A DNA stretch of 64,000 bases from CBFHND01 sp965657085 (GCA_965657085.1 CBFHND010000015.1:1-64000), one strand, 5' to 3'; shown: positions 1 to 7,873, counted from the first letter of the stretch. The notes: generated by a model from the letters alone, not told the origin. Translations and numbers: made by a program.

Positions 1-205
1 GTCGAAGCCTTCGCGCACTTCGATCAGGAGGAAACAGGCCCCATTTTCGGAAGCTCAACTCAAGCCGCCTGTTCATGACCTCCGGCAAACCAATTTACAC
101 CACATTGACGGACGTGACCGCTGCGATTTGCCTTGCCATGAAATACCCACTTGCCAGTGACGCACCAATTGCAGTGAATGTCGGGACATTCACAAAGGTT
201 CCACA

Positions 206-1054
206 ATGACCCACATGCCCCCCGACGCCGAAGCCCGCCGCGCGATTGCGCCGGTGATCTGCTATCCTGTCGAAACGCTGCCCACGCCCGACATGGCGCT
301 GTACGAAGCGGCGCGTGCCGATTTGACCAAGGTGGACGAAGTCACGGCCCCTGCGCGCGCGGCGGCGACGTTTCATGTGCCTGCGGGGCACTTCTTTCGC
401 ATCACCTCGGTCGAGGGGCCGCAGGTGGGGGATCTGAACCTGTGGAACGCGCATGACCTGAGCGAGCGGTTCTATTCCGGTAAGACGCGCGCGCTGCATG
501 GCACGCATATCACCACCGGGCAGCGCATGTGGTCGAGCTTTCCCACCCTGCGGCCCATGGCGACGATCACCCACGACACGCTCGGGTGGTACGGGATCGA
601 CGCATTCGGCGGGTCGGTGCATGATGTGATCGGCACCCGCTGTGACCCCTACACCCACAACCTGTTGTCGGGCGGGCAGCAGTATCACCATTGTTGCCAT
701 TCAAACCTGACGCGGGCCCTGGCGGCGGAAACCGGGATGTCACGGCACGAGGCCGAGGCCCACGTGCATGATGTGCTGAACGTGTTCATGTGCACCGGGT
801 TCACCCGCGAAACCGGGCAGTACTTCATGAAGGCCAGCCCCGTGCGCCCCGGCGATTACATCGAATTCTTCGCCGAGATTGACCTCTTGGGCGCGCTCAG
901 CGCGTGTCCGGGCGGGGATTGTTCATCGGAGCATTCCAGCGACACGGCGGCGTGCCATCCGCTGTTGGTCGAAGTGTTCAAGCCGGCGGAGGGCGCTCTG
1001 GAAGGGTGGACCCCGCCGCCGGTCAATGGTTACGACCGGAGCCACGGCATCTAG
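206..1054 (+). CDS. DUF1989 (urea carboxylase-associated family) protein
   Basis: A 282-residue protein of the DUF1989 family, whose members often sit near urea carboxylase or amino-acid degradation genes; the biochemical role is not firmly known. The family's metal-site-like residues are visible: GTRCDPYTH near residue 152 and a His/Cys cluster QYHHCCHSN near 170, followed by CTGFTRETGQYF and a second Cys pair ahead of the C-terminus. The ATG at 206 follows an AAGG-type site. The stop overlaps the stop of the convergent deoD gene. No urea genes are present here, so the substrate is open. Family call fairly sure, function unknown. Confidence 0.75.
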   Translation: MTHMPPDAEARRAIAPVICYPVETLPTPDMALYEAARADLTKVDEVTAPARAAATFHVPAGHFFRITSVEGPQVGDLNLWNAHDLSERFYSGKTRALHGTHITTGQRMWSSFPTLRPMATITHDTLGWYGIDAFGGSVHDVIGTRCDPYTHNLLSGGQQYHHCCHSNLTRALAAETGMSRHEAEAHVHDVLNVFMCTGFTRETGQYFMKASPVRPGDYIEFFAEIDLLGALSACPGGDCSSEHSSDTAACHPLLVEVFKPAEGALEGWTPPPVNGYDRSHGI

Positions 1055-1758
1055 CTTGCGAAGGCTGCCTCGAGGGCAATCTCGACCATGTCGCCAAAGG
1101 TCTTTTCGCGGTCCTCGGACGGCAGCGCCTCGCCCGTTTGCAGGTGGTCACTGACCGTCAGAACCGCAAGCGCCCGGCGTCCGTGGCGGGCAGCGAGGGT
1201 GTAAAGCTCGGCCGCCTCCATCTCGACCCCGAGGATACCGTGGCGCACCATCTGTTCATCGAGATCGGGGCGCTCGGCATAGAAGACGTCCGAGGAATAG
1301 ATGCCGCCCACATGGGTCTTGGTGTCGCGCGCTTCGGCAGCGGCGACGGCCGCGCGCAGCAGGCCGAAATCGGCGCAGGGGGCATAGTTCACCTCGCGGA
1401 AGATGCCAGAGGACGGCGACGTGATGGTGCTGGCGGTCATGGCGATGATGACGTCGCGGATGCCCACATGCGGCTGCATCCCACCGCAGCTGCCGATGCG
1501 GATCAGGGTTTGGGCGCCGTATTCTTTCATTAATTCGTTGGCGTAGATCGACAGGGACGGCATGCCCATGCCGGACCCCTGGATGGTCACGCGGTGACCG
1601 CGCCACGTGCCGGTAAAGCCCAGCATCCCGCGCACTTCATTGACCAGAACGGCACCGTCAAGAAACGTCTCGGCCGCCCATTTGGCGCGGTAAGGATCGC
1701 CGGGCATCAAAACGGTTTCTGCAATCTCGCCGGGCTTGGCGCCGATATGAACGGTCAT
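1051..1758 (-). CDS. deoD: purine nucleoside phosphorylase, DeoD type
   Basis: A 235-residue hexameric-type purine nucleoside phosphorylase that splits purine (deoxy)ribonucleosides with phosphate in the cytoplasm for salvage. Visible family features: LMPGDPYRAK near the N-terminus, GSGMGMPS, the RIGSCGG phosphate/ribose motif, GVEMEAAELY and VSDHLQTGE near the C-terminus. The start at 1758 is preceded by AGGAG at good spacing, so a longer upstream extension is rejected. A BMP-type nucleoside importer lies 14 kb away and could supply its substrate; that link is inference. Confidence 0.93.
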   Translation of the reverse strand: MTVHIGAKPGEIAETVLMPGDPYRAKWAAETFLDGAVLVNEVRGMLGFTGTWRGHRVTIQGSGMGMPSLSIYANELMKEYGAQTLIRIGSCGGMQPHVGIRDVIIAMTASTITSPSSGIFREVNYAPCADFGLLRAAVAAAEARDTKTHVGGIYSSDVFYAERPDLDEQMVRHGILGVEMEAAELYTLAARHGRRALAVLTVSDHLQTGEALPSEDREKTFGDMVEIALEAAFAS

Positions 1759-1902
1759 TGAAACTCTCCTGTTTGGCGCGGTCGGACGCAGACTGCCCTC
1801 ATGGGGATGCAGGGACAAGAGTACAAGTGTGGAATACCGCACTCGCTCCGTCCCGGCGATTGAAAGAAGTTGGAAGGGCCAAACAAATAGGGCTATTTTA
1901 TC

Positions 1903-2256
1903 ATGAAACGCATTTCCATTTCCTTTGCCGCCGCTGCCATTTCGCTTGCGGCCTGCGATGTCTCGCACCCTGTGGCCGTGGTTGGCCCCGCCAAAACCGT
2001 TTATCGCGGCACGGCGACATCCACCTTTGTCGAGGGCGGATGGTTTCAGGTTTCGAACGGGGCCAATTCGTGCACTGGGCGCTATGCGCCTGCGTCGGAA
2101 ACCCGAACGGTCACCTTTCCGGTGCGCTGCAGCAACGGTTTGACCGGCGTGGGCACCGCAACCTATGAGACACCGCGCGCGGGCGGCGGTGAAATCATAA
2201 TGCAGGATGGCAGCACATGGCGCTTTATCTTTGGACAAGGCGCCTTGGCTGTTTGA
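1903..2256 (+). CDS. small putative lipoprotein
   Basis: A 117-residue exported protein. The first 18 residues form a lysine/arginine start, a hydrophobic stretch and a lipobox ending LAAC, so Cys18 is the likely lipidated residue and the protein should be anchored in the periplasm or outer membrane. The mature part is small and beta-rich in appearance, with a second Cys pair (NSCTGRY and PVRCSNG) that could form a disulfide. I do not recognise a named family. Its stop abuts the stop of the convergent H-NS-type gene. Confidence 0.6.
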   Translation: MKRISISFAAAAISLAACDVSHPVAVVGPAKTVYRGTATSTFVEGGWFQVSNGANSCTGRYAPASETRTVTFPVRCSNGLTGVGTATYETPRAGGGEIIMQDGSTWRFIFGQGALAV

Positions 2257-2592
2257 TCAGATTGCGAGGTCAGCGGGCGCTTTGCCCGCGGCCACCGCAT
2301 CCTTGTACCACTGCGGCTGACGGCCTTTGCCGGTCCAGGTTTGCGACGCATCCGCGGGATTGGCGAATTTCGGTTTGGCCGATTTGCGGGGTTTCGCCTT
2401 GGCCGCTTTTTTGGGTTTTGCCGGGGCGTCGGACAATTCAGCCAGCGAGAACCCGTATTTCGCAGCCGCTTGTTCTGCAGCTTTGCGCGCTGCACGCTGA
2501 TCGCGCGCGCGGGCGGATTGAAGGGCTTTCTTGACGTCGGCCAGAAGCTTTTCCAGCTCTTTTGCGGTCATTGATTTGAAATCGATTGCCAT
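2257..2592 (-). CDS. H-NS family nucleoid-associated protein (HvrA-like)
   Basis: A 111-residue H-NS-type DNA-binding protein. The N-terminal half is a charged helix suited to oligomerisation (KELEKLLADVKKALQ, then an Arg/Ala-rich run), followed by a Lys/Pro/Ala-rich linker and the C-terminal DNA-binding motif TWTGKGRQPQWYKDA, the H-NS/HvrA signature. The ATG at 2592 has an AAGGGA site six bases upstream; an upstream extension in the same frame lacks one. It is transcribed away from the R-body locus, from which it is separated by a 207-bp shared control region, so silencing of the reb genes by this protein is a plausible inference. Confidence 0.85.
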   Translation of the reverse strand: MAIDFKSMTAKELEKLLADVKKALQSARARDQRAARKAAEQAAAKYGFSLAELSDAPAKPKKAAKAKPRKSAKPKFANPADASQTWTGKGRQPQWYKDAVAAGKAPADLAI

Positions 2593-2683
2593 TTCATTTC
2601 CCTTTGAAATTGCTGCATTATTGACTCCATTCACATTTTTGTAGCGGGGCATTCAAGCGGGGATATCGATTTTTTTGTGTCAG

Positions 2684-2699
2684 GCGCGAAGTTTCGCGC
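2684..2699. promoter_or_regulatory. 16-bp palindrome between H-NS and reb genes
   Basis: GCGCGAA-GT-TTCGCGC is a perfect 7-bp inverted repeat with a 2-bp centre. It lies about 100 bases upstream of both the H-NS-type gene and the first reb-locus gene, in the only long intergenic gap of this region, so it is a candidate operator for one or both. No regulator can be assigned from the sequence. Confidence 0.4.
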
Positions 2700-2799
2700 A
2701 TGGCTGGCAATGCCGACTATCCTGAGTGGAAAATAGCACCAGGTGATAAGCGCCTGCGCGGATAACGTCGCCTATAGAGGGAATTTTTCAGGATAGGAA

Positions 2800-2970
2800 A
2801 TGGACAAACACGACATAAAATACGCCGCAGACGTGGCCAAAACCTATGCGGATTTGGCGGCGACCGTGTCCAGGGAGATGTTGAAAGCGACGCGCGATCA
2901 ACAGAAGGCACAACAAAAGCAATTGGAAAGCACGGCCAAGCTGTGCGCCGAAATTTTAAAGAGCAATTGA
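2800..2970 (+). CDS. 56-residue helical protein heading the reb locus
   Basis: A short gene starting MDKHDIKYAADVAK and ending EILKSN. The start at 2800 is preceded by GGATAGGA. The sequence is highly charged, almost free of Pro and Gly, rich in Gln/Lys/Ala (for example QQKAQQKQLES), and should form one amphipathic helix or coiled coil; one Cys lies near the end. It is 65 bases upstream of the first RebB-type gene on the same strand with no obvious terminator between, so co-transcription is likely. It resembles no family I can name. It may be a fourth structural or accessory component of the R-body, or a small regulator. Confidence 0.55.
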   Translation: MDKHDIKYAADVAKTYADLAATVSREMLKATRDQQKAQQKQLESTAKLCAEILKSN

Positions 2971-3035
2971 CCCCGTTTCATTGAAATGCACGTGAACTGC
3001 AAAGCCGGGTTCGCAGATCGAAAAGGACTGCCAAT

Positions 3036-3311
3036 ATGGCCGAACCGACAGCTGGAAATTCACAGATCACCGATGCGGTGACCCAATCCAGTGTCAAAGT
3101 CGTGGGCGAAGCGCCCGCTATTGCGATGGGCACGCTTTTTCAGGCCTTGGCCCACTCCACGGGCATGATGTTCGAAAACGCCGTGAGTGGGCAGAACAAT
3201 GCCAACATCCTTGCACAGGCGGCGACCAATCAGGGCGTGATGCAAGTTTATTCGGTCGACACAGTTTCCGATGCCGAGGCGGTGGCCGAAATGATCCGTT
3301 CTTCAAGCTGA
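3036..3311 (+). CDS. RebB-family R-body protein 1
   Basis: A 91-residue protein with the RebB (killing trait) signature: NSQITDAVTQ at residues 8-17, VVGEAPAIAMG at 22-32, QALAHSTG at 36-43 and ENAVSGQNNANI near 47-58. RebB proteins in Caedibacter polymerise into R-bodies, coiled protein ribbons that unroll and can break membranes. An AAGGA site precedes the ATG. This copy keeps the motif best of the three, including the GxAPAxAMG stretch, and is the likely main structural subunit. It is followed after 10 bases by a second RebB-type gene. Confidence 0.85.
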   Translation: MAEPTAGNSQITDAVTQSSVKVVGEAPAIAMGTLFQALAHSTGMMFENAVSGQNNANILAQAATNQGVMQVYSVDTVSDAEAVAEMIRSSS

Positions 3312-3321
3312 GGGTTGGGCT

Positions 3322-3555
3322 ATGACTTTTCCAACAGCCGTCAATGATCAGATCACGGACGCGGTCTCGCAAACCCTTCTGACGACAGTCGGGGCCGTGC
3401 AGCAGGTGTCTGCCGGAACCCAGCAACAGGCCTTTGCCCATGCGCTGGGGCTGGCCATGCAGAACGCTGTGAGCCGACAGCAGGCGGGGCAAACTCTGGC
3501 CGATGCGCTGGTCACGGCGGGTTTGAACGCCCGCGACACTTCGGGAGGGGCATGA
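3322..3555 (+). CDS. RebB-family R-body protein 2
   Basis: A 77-residue paralogue of the preceding protein. The two align without gaps over the first 54 residues: Asn8, Gln10-Val15 (QITDAV), Gln17, Val23-Gly24, His40, Gly43, Asn48-Ser51 (NAVS) and Gln53 are identical. The GEAPAIAMG segment is replaced by GAVQQVSAG and the C-terminal tail is shorter. A GAGGG site lies upstream of the ATG. R-body loci usually carry several small Reb paralogues that assemble together; this is likely one of them. Confidence 0.8.
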   Translation: MTFPTAVNDQITDAVSQTLLTTVGAVQQVSAGTQQQAFAHALGLAMQNAVSRQQAGQTLADALVTAGLNARDTSGGA

Positions 3556-3556
3556 G

Positions 3557-3889
3557 ATGGCACCCCCCGACAAAGGCGGCACGCCAGAGCCGCAAACAGC
3601 CGTGAATTCACAGATCCGGGACACGCTGGCCCTGTTGCAAAGCCACGTGACCGACAATCCCGGTGACATCGCGGCGACGGGCCTTGCGCTGAGCTGTGCG
3701 CAATCACTGTCTCTGGCGGTTCAGGATGCGGTGGACCATTTGCGCCGGATGCAGATGATCGCCGAAGCGCAGGCGATCAACGGCAAGGGCGACACCGCAC
3801 AGAGCGGGGTCGAAGCGGCCTTTGGGACGCTGGTTCAAGCCACGGAACTGGCGACAAAAACCCTGAAAGAGATGCAACCTGCGTCCTGA
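3557..3889 (+). CDS. RebB-like R-body protein 3 (diverged)
   Basis: A 110-residue, more diverged member. With an offset of nine residues it aligns without gaps to the two preceding proteins: AVNSQIRD at 15-22, then an Ala-rich helix and AVQDAV at 54-59 in place of the QNAV motif. It has a longer N-terminus and an extra C-terminal helix (about residues 80-110). A strong GGGAGGGG site precedes the ATG, and the start is one base past the upstream stop, so the genes are translationally close. Its stop faces the ecm stop across 17 bases. Confidence 0.7.
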   Translation: MAPPDKGGTPEPQTAVNSQIRDTLALLQSHVTDNPGDIAATGLALSCAQSLSLAVQDAVDHLRRMQMIAEAQAINGKGDTAQSGVEAAFGTLVQATELATKTLKEMQPAS

Positions 3890-3906
3890 TTGAAAAAGGC
3901 GCTGGC

Positions 3907-5874
3907 CTACTCGGCGGCAACCGCCTTGGGGTCGGCCAGCGTCACGATATCCATCATGATTGTGTTCAGCTCGAAATCCTTGGGCGTATAGACGCGTGCC
4001 ACGCCCATGGCGCGCAGCCGGTCTGCGTCATCATCGGGGATGATGCCGCCCACAATTACGGGGATATGGCCGAGCCCAGCGTCCCGCATCCGCGCCATCA
4101 GGTCCTCGACCAGCGGCACGTGGCTGCCGGACAGAATGGAAAGGCCAACAACGTGGGCGTCGTCGGTCTTTGCCGCTTCGACGATTTCTTCGGGGGTCAG
4201 GCGGATGCCCTCATAGGTGATGTCCATGCCGCAATCGCGCGCGCGCACGGCGATCTGTTCGGCCCCGTTGGAATGGCCATCGAGGCCGGGTTTGCCCACG
4301 AGGAACTTCAGGCGGCGGCCCAGACGGTCGCTGACCGTGTCCACGGCATCGCGCAGATCATCAAGGCCCTCGGTCTTGTTCGACTGGCTGGAAGACACAC
4401 CCGTGGGGCCACGGTATTCGCCAAAGACCTGACGCATCTCAGCTGCCCATTCGCCCGTGGTCACACCGGCCTTGGCGGCGGCGATCGAGGGTTCCATCAC
4501 GTTGCGCCCTTCGGCGGCGGCGGCGCGCAGATCGGCAAGGGCGGCCTTGACCGCATCGGCGTCGCGCGCATCGCGCCACGCGTTCAGGCGGTCGATCTGT
4601 TCCTGTTCCACGGCGGGGTCCACAACCATGATGCCGCCATCGCCGGTCATCAGGGGCGAAGGTTCGCCGTTGGTGTATTTGTTCACACCCACCACGACGG
4701 TTTCGCCCGCTTCGATCCGGCCCAGACGGTCGGCGTTGGATTGGACAAGCTGCGCCTTCATGTAATCGATGGCGTCAATTGCGCCGCCCATGCCATCAAG
4801 GTTGGCCAATTCCGCGCGCGCGCCGTCTTTCAATTCCTCGACTTTCGCATCAACCGCCGGGTTGCCGTCGAAAAGATCGTCGAATTCCAGAAGATCCGTT
4901 TCAAAGGCGAGGATCTGTTGCATCCGCATCGACCACTGTTGATCCCACGGGCGGGGCAGGCCAAGCGCTTCGTTCCAGGCAGGCAATTGCACCGCGCGGG
5001 CGCGCGCCTTTTTCGACAGCGTCACGGCAAGCATTTCGATGAGAATACGGTAGACGTTGTTTTCGGGCTGCTGTTCGGTCAGGCCCAGCGAATTGACCTG
5101 CACCCCGTACCGGAAGCGGCGGTATTTCGCGTCTTCTACACCGTATCGGGTGGCGCAAATCTCATCCCACAAATCGACAAAGGCACGCATCTTGCACATT
5201 TCGGTGACGAAACGGATGCCTGCATTCACGAAGAACGAAATACGGCCCACAAGGGCGGGGAAATCTTTGGCCGGGACGCGGGGGCGCAATTCATCGAGAA
5301 CCGCTTGTGCGGTTGCCAAGGCAAAAGCCAATTCCTGTTCAGGCGTCGCACCGGCCTCTTGCAGGTGGTAGGAACACACGTTCATCGGGTTCCATTTCGG
5401 CACATTCGAATAGCAATACTCGGCCACGTCCGCGATCATCTTCAGCGACGGTTTCGGCGGACAGATATAGGTGCCTCGGCTGAGGTATTCCTTGATCAGG
5501 TCGTTTTGCACGGTGCCTTGAAGGGCTTTGACGTCCGCGCCCTGTTCCTCGGCCACCGCGATATAAAGCGCGAGCAACCAAGGGGCCGTGGCATTGATCG
5601 TCATGGAGGTGTTCATCTGCTCCAGCGGGATGTCCTGAAAGAGCGTGCGCATGTCGCCCAGATGCGCCACCGGCACGCCGACCTTGCCCACTTCGCCGCG
5701 CGCCAGCACGTGGTCGCTGTCATAGCCGGTTTGCGTGGGCAGATCGAAAGCGACGCTCAGACCCGTCTGACCCTTGGCAAGGTTGCCCCGATAAAGCGCA
5801 TTTGACGCCTTGGCGGTCGAGTGACCGGCATAGGTGCGGATAAGCCAGGGGCGATCTTTTTGCGTCTGCGTCAT
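3907..5874 (-). CDS. ecm: ethylmalonyl-CoA mutase
   Basis: A 655-residue B12-dependent acyl-CoA mutase that converts (2R)-ethylmalonyl-CoA to methylsuccinyl-CoA in the ethylmalonyl-CoA pathway. The N-terminal two thirds form the substrate barrel (AFDLPTQTGYDSD, MTINATAPWLLALY, YNVCSYHL-like region near 170). The C-terminal cobalamin domain has GKPGLDGHSNGAEQIA with the DxHxxG histidine that ligates cobalt, and the LSILSGSH motif. Length and wording match Ecm (formerly meaA) better than the longer methylmalonyl-CoA mutase, and ccr lies 2 kb away, as in Rhodobacter. A GAGG site precedes the ATG. A good promoter and a palindrome lie just upstream. Confidence 0.92.
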   Translation of the reverse strand: MTQTQKDRPWLIRTYAGHSTAKASNALYRGNLAKGQTGLSVAFDLPTQTGYDSDHVLARGEVGKVGVPVAHLGDMRTLFQDIPLEQMNTSMTINATAPWLLALYIAVAEEQGADVKALQGTVQNDLIKEYLSRGTYICPPKPSLKMIADVAEYCYSNVPKWNPMNVCSYHLQEAGATPEQELAFALATAQAVLDELRPRVPAKDFPALVGRISFFVNAGIRFVTEMCKMRAFVDLWDEICATRYGVEDAKYRRFRYGVQVNSLGLTEQQPENNVYRILIEMLAVTLSKKARARAVQLPAWNEALGLPRPWDQQWSMRMQQILAFETDLLEFDDLFDGNPAVDAKVEELKDGARAELANLDGMGGAIDAIDYMKAQLVQSNADRLGRIEAGETVVVGVNKYTNGEPSPLMTGDGGIMVVDPAVEQEQIDRLNAWRDARDADAVKAALADLRAAAAEGRNVMEPSIAAAKAGVTTGEWAAEMRQVFGEYRGPTGVSSSQSNKTEGLDDLRDAVDTVSDRLGRRLKFLVGKPGLDGHSNGAEQIAVRARDCGMDITYEGIRLTPEEIVEAAKTDDAHVVGLSILSGSHVPLVEDLMARMRDAGLGHIPVIVGGIIPDDDADRLRAMGVARVYTPKDFELNTIMMDIVTLADPKAVAAE

Positions 5875-5931
5875 GGCGACCTCATCGGTTCGAAGTGAAT
5901 CGGGTGTGAAATATTATTGCGTTGCGCAAGA

Positions 5932-5959
5932 GGTATAAGAAACTTTCGGGCGGTGTCAA
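5932..5959 (-). promoter_or_regulatory. sigma-70-type promoter of ecm
   Basis: On the minus strand a perfect -35 TTGACA (5959-5954) is followed after 16 bases by TATACC (5937-5932). Just downstream, at the expected transcription start, lies the palindrome TTGCGCAA (5922-5929), itself next to a further TTGCG half-site (5917-5921). This arrangement fits control by a repressor or acyl-CoA-responsive regulator. The -35 overlaps the stop of the upstream small membrane protein gene. Confidence 0.6.
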
Positions 5960-6348
5960 TTCGCTGCGTCGCGGCATTTTCGCCTGCGTGCTGCAGCGGC
6001 GCACCCCAGCATCGCCCATCCCAAAAGGCCTGCTCCGTGTGCTGACAGTGTAGCAGGGCCGCTGAACGCCAGCAATCGGGCAAGCGCACCGGGTTGGGGC
6101 CCGCGCGCCACCCATTGCAGGGGCAATCCGTCAAAGAGAAACAGGTAGTAGGTGTAATAGACCTGCGGCGAAAGCCAGATGAACCCGACCCACAGCAGCA
6201 ATGCCAGCAGAAGGCGCACCATCAGGGCGCGCCCGGCTGCCAGTCGCCAGACCAGCACAATCAGGGCACCCGACAGTGCCGCCGACAGAACAAGCAACCC
6301 GACCTGCCCAAAGGCGGAAAGGGTGTGAAAGGAATCTTGCGAATACAC
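5956..6348 (-). CDS. small integral membrane protein next to ecm
   Basis: A 130-residue protein with hydrophobic segments near residues 15-35, 42-60, 64-72 and 88-118, so three or four membrane helices. The start is a GTG with GAGGGG upstream. It is divergent from the PlsB-like gene and runs toward ecm on the same strand. No catalytic motif or named family is evident. A role linked to the neighbouring acyltransferase or to ecm cannot be claimed from the sequence. Confidence 0.6.
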   Translation of the reverse strand: MYSQDSFHTLSAFGQVGLLVLSAALSGALIVLVWRLAAGRALMVRLLLALLLWVGFIWLSPQVYYTYYLFLFDGLPLQWVARGPQPGALARLLAFSGPATLSAHGAGLLGWAMLGCAAAARRRKCRDAAN

Positions 6349-6450
6349 GGTCCGCCCCTCGTGGAGGAAAAGACACAGAAGCCCGGCAACCCGCTGGGTG
6401 CGGCGGTTCTGGCTTTACCCAGTGGCGGCCACACTGCAAGGTTTCGCGCA

Positions 6451-7809
6451 ATGACGCAAACCGTTGAACTACCCCTCTGGCTTTTTGTGGTGATCGTGCT
6501 TTTTGCCGCTGTCACCGCTCTTAGCCATTTTCTTTTGCCTTCGGTGCGCTGGTATTTTCGGCGCAGGTTGGAACGGGCGGTGGCCCGTCTGAACACCCGT
6601 CTGACCCGACCGATTGAGCCGTTCAAGCTGGCCCGGCGCTATGACATGATCCAGCGCCTGATTTACGATCCCGAAGTGACCCAAGCCATTGTCGAACATG
6701 CCCGCAAGGAAGGTGTGCCGGAAAACGTGGCCTTTGAGCAGGCGCGCCGCTATGCGCGTGAAATCGTGCCCAGCTTTTCCGCCTTTGCCTATTTCGGCTT
6801 TGGCATCCGGTTGGCGCGGCTGATCGCCAATTCGCTTTATAACGTGCGCACCGGGGCGATGAACGACAAGATTATTCAGGACATTCCAAAGGATGTGACG
6901 GTCGTGTTCGTGATGAACCACCGGTCGAACATGGATTACTTTCTGGTCACCTATCTGGCCGCGCGCGCCTCGGCGCTGTCCTATGCGGTGGGCGAATGGG
7001 CGCGGGTCTGGCCGCTGAGCCGGTTGATCAAGTCGATGGGGGCCTATTTTATTCGCCGCAAGTCGCGCGGCGCGCTCTATCGTCGGGTGCTGGCCCGTTA
7101 CGTGCAGATGGCGACAGCGGGCGGTGTGACACAGGCGATTTTCCCCGAAGGCGGGCTGAGCCTGAATGGCAAGCTGATGCCACCCAAGATGGGCCTTCTG
7201 GCCTATGTGATCGAGGCGTGGTCGCGCGATGGGCGCGACGTGGCCTTTGTGCCGGTGGCCATCAACTATGACCGTGTGTTGGAAGATCGGGTGCTGATCG
7301 CGGCGGACGCCAATGGCAACCGCAAGTTCCACGCGCGCATATCCGTGATCCTGTGGTTCATCCTGCGCAAGACATGGCAGCGGCTGCGCGGGCGGTTCAT
7401 GCGCTTTGGCGAGGCGGCGGTTGTCTTTGGTGTGCCTGTGCGGTTGTCGGAATACGGAAATACGCCCGCGTTGGAGCCCTTGGCCGAGGACCTGATGCAC
7501 CGGATCGAGACCGCCATGCCGCTGACCTTTGTGCCGCTGATGGCGCGGATCATGCTGCAATCGGAGGGGCCGCTGGATGATCAGGCCCTGCACGACGCGA
7601 TGATGGATGGCGTTCAGCAGGCAGATGTGGAGGCCAAAACGCTGATTTCCGAAGATACCGTCACACGCACGCGGTTGCATATGGAACAGCGCCGCATGAT
7701 CGAACGCACCGAAGAGGGGTGGCAGATGGTGACAGGCGAAGACGCGCTTTTGGCCTTTTACGCCAATTCCATCGAACACTTCTTTGAGGATGCTGCGACT
7801 GCGGCGTGA
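6451..7809 (+). CDS. PlsB-like glycerol-3-phosphate acyltransferase
   Basis: A 452-residue membrane-bound acyltransferase. Residues 8-28 form an N-terminal membrane helix. The acyltransferase signatures are present: HRSNMD (the HX4D catalytic motif, residues 157-162) and FPEGG near 231-235, with a MGAYFIRRKS segment between them. It is much shorter than E. coli PlsB (about 800 residues) and resembles the alphaproteobacterial PlsB-like group acting on glycerol-3-phosphate or a related acceptor. The start at 6451 is chosen because the membrane helix begins there; longer readings are non-coding upstream sequence. It sits between ecm and ccr. Confidence 0.8.
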   Translation: MTQTVELPLWLFVVIVLFAAVTALSHFLLPSVRWYFRRRLERAVARLNTRLTRPIEPFKLARRYDMIQRLIYDPEVTQAIVEHARKEGVPENVAFEQARRYAREIVPSFSAFAYFGFGIRLARLIANSLYNVRTGAMNDKIIQDIPKDVTVVFVMNHRSNMDYFLVTYLAARASALSYAVGEWARVWPLSRLIKSMGAYFIRRKSRGALYRRVLARYVQMATAGGVTQAIFPEGGLSLNGKLMPPKMGLLAYVIEAWSRDGRDVAFVPVAINYDRVLEDRVLIAADANGNRKFHARISVILWFILRKTWQRLRGRFMRFGEAAVVFGVPVRLSEYGNTPALEPLAEDLMHRIETAMPLTFVPLMARIMLQSEGPLDDQALHDAMMDGVQQADVEAKTLISEDTVTRTRLHMEQRRMIERTEEGWQMVTGEDALLAFYANSIEHFFEDAATAA

Positions 7810-7857
7810 TTGCTGCGTCCGCAAAGTCATAAAATTACAAAAATGGTGCAGTTCGGG

Positions 7858-7873
7858 TTGCAATATTGCGTAA
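7858..7873. promoter_or_regulatory. TTGC-type palindromic motif upstream of ccr
   Basis: TTGCAATATTGCGTAA contains the perfect 10-bp palindrome GCAATATTGC (7860-7869) and two TTGC half-sites. It is about 70 bases before the ccr start. A similar arrangement of TTGCG and TTGCGCAA half-sites overlaps the ecm promoter. Short-chain acyl-CoA regulators of Rhodobacter are known to bind TTTGCAAA-like sites, so a shared regulator is a reasonable guess. Confidence 0.4.

Noticed and set aside
1..78. Open frame at the window start ending in a stop at 76-78 (25 residues, ending TQAACS)
   Set aside because: Too short and without a recognisable family; several other frames are open here as well, so an upstream gene tail cannot be supported.
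1051..2238. Longer deoD reading frame starting at 2238
   Set aside because: The upstream part overlaps the lipoprotein gene and has no family match; AGGAG supports the start at 1758.
4066..5805. Long plus-strand reading frame opposite ecm
   Set aside because: It is the antisense of ecm; GC-rich genes often leave long antisense frames, and the amino-acid content is His/Arg-rich as expected for a shadow.
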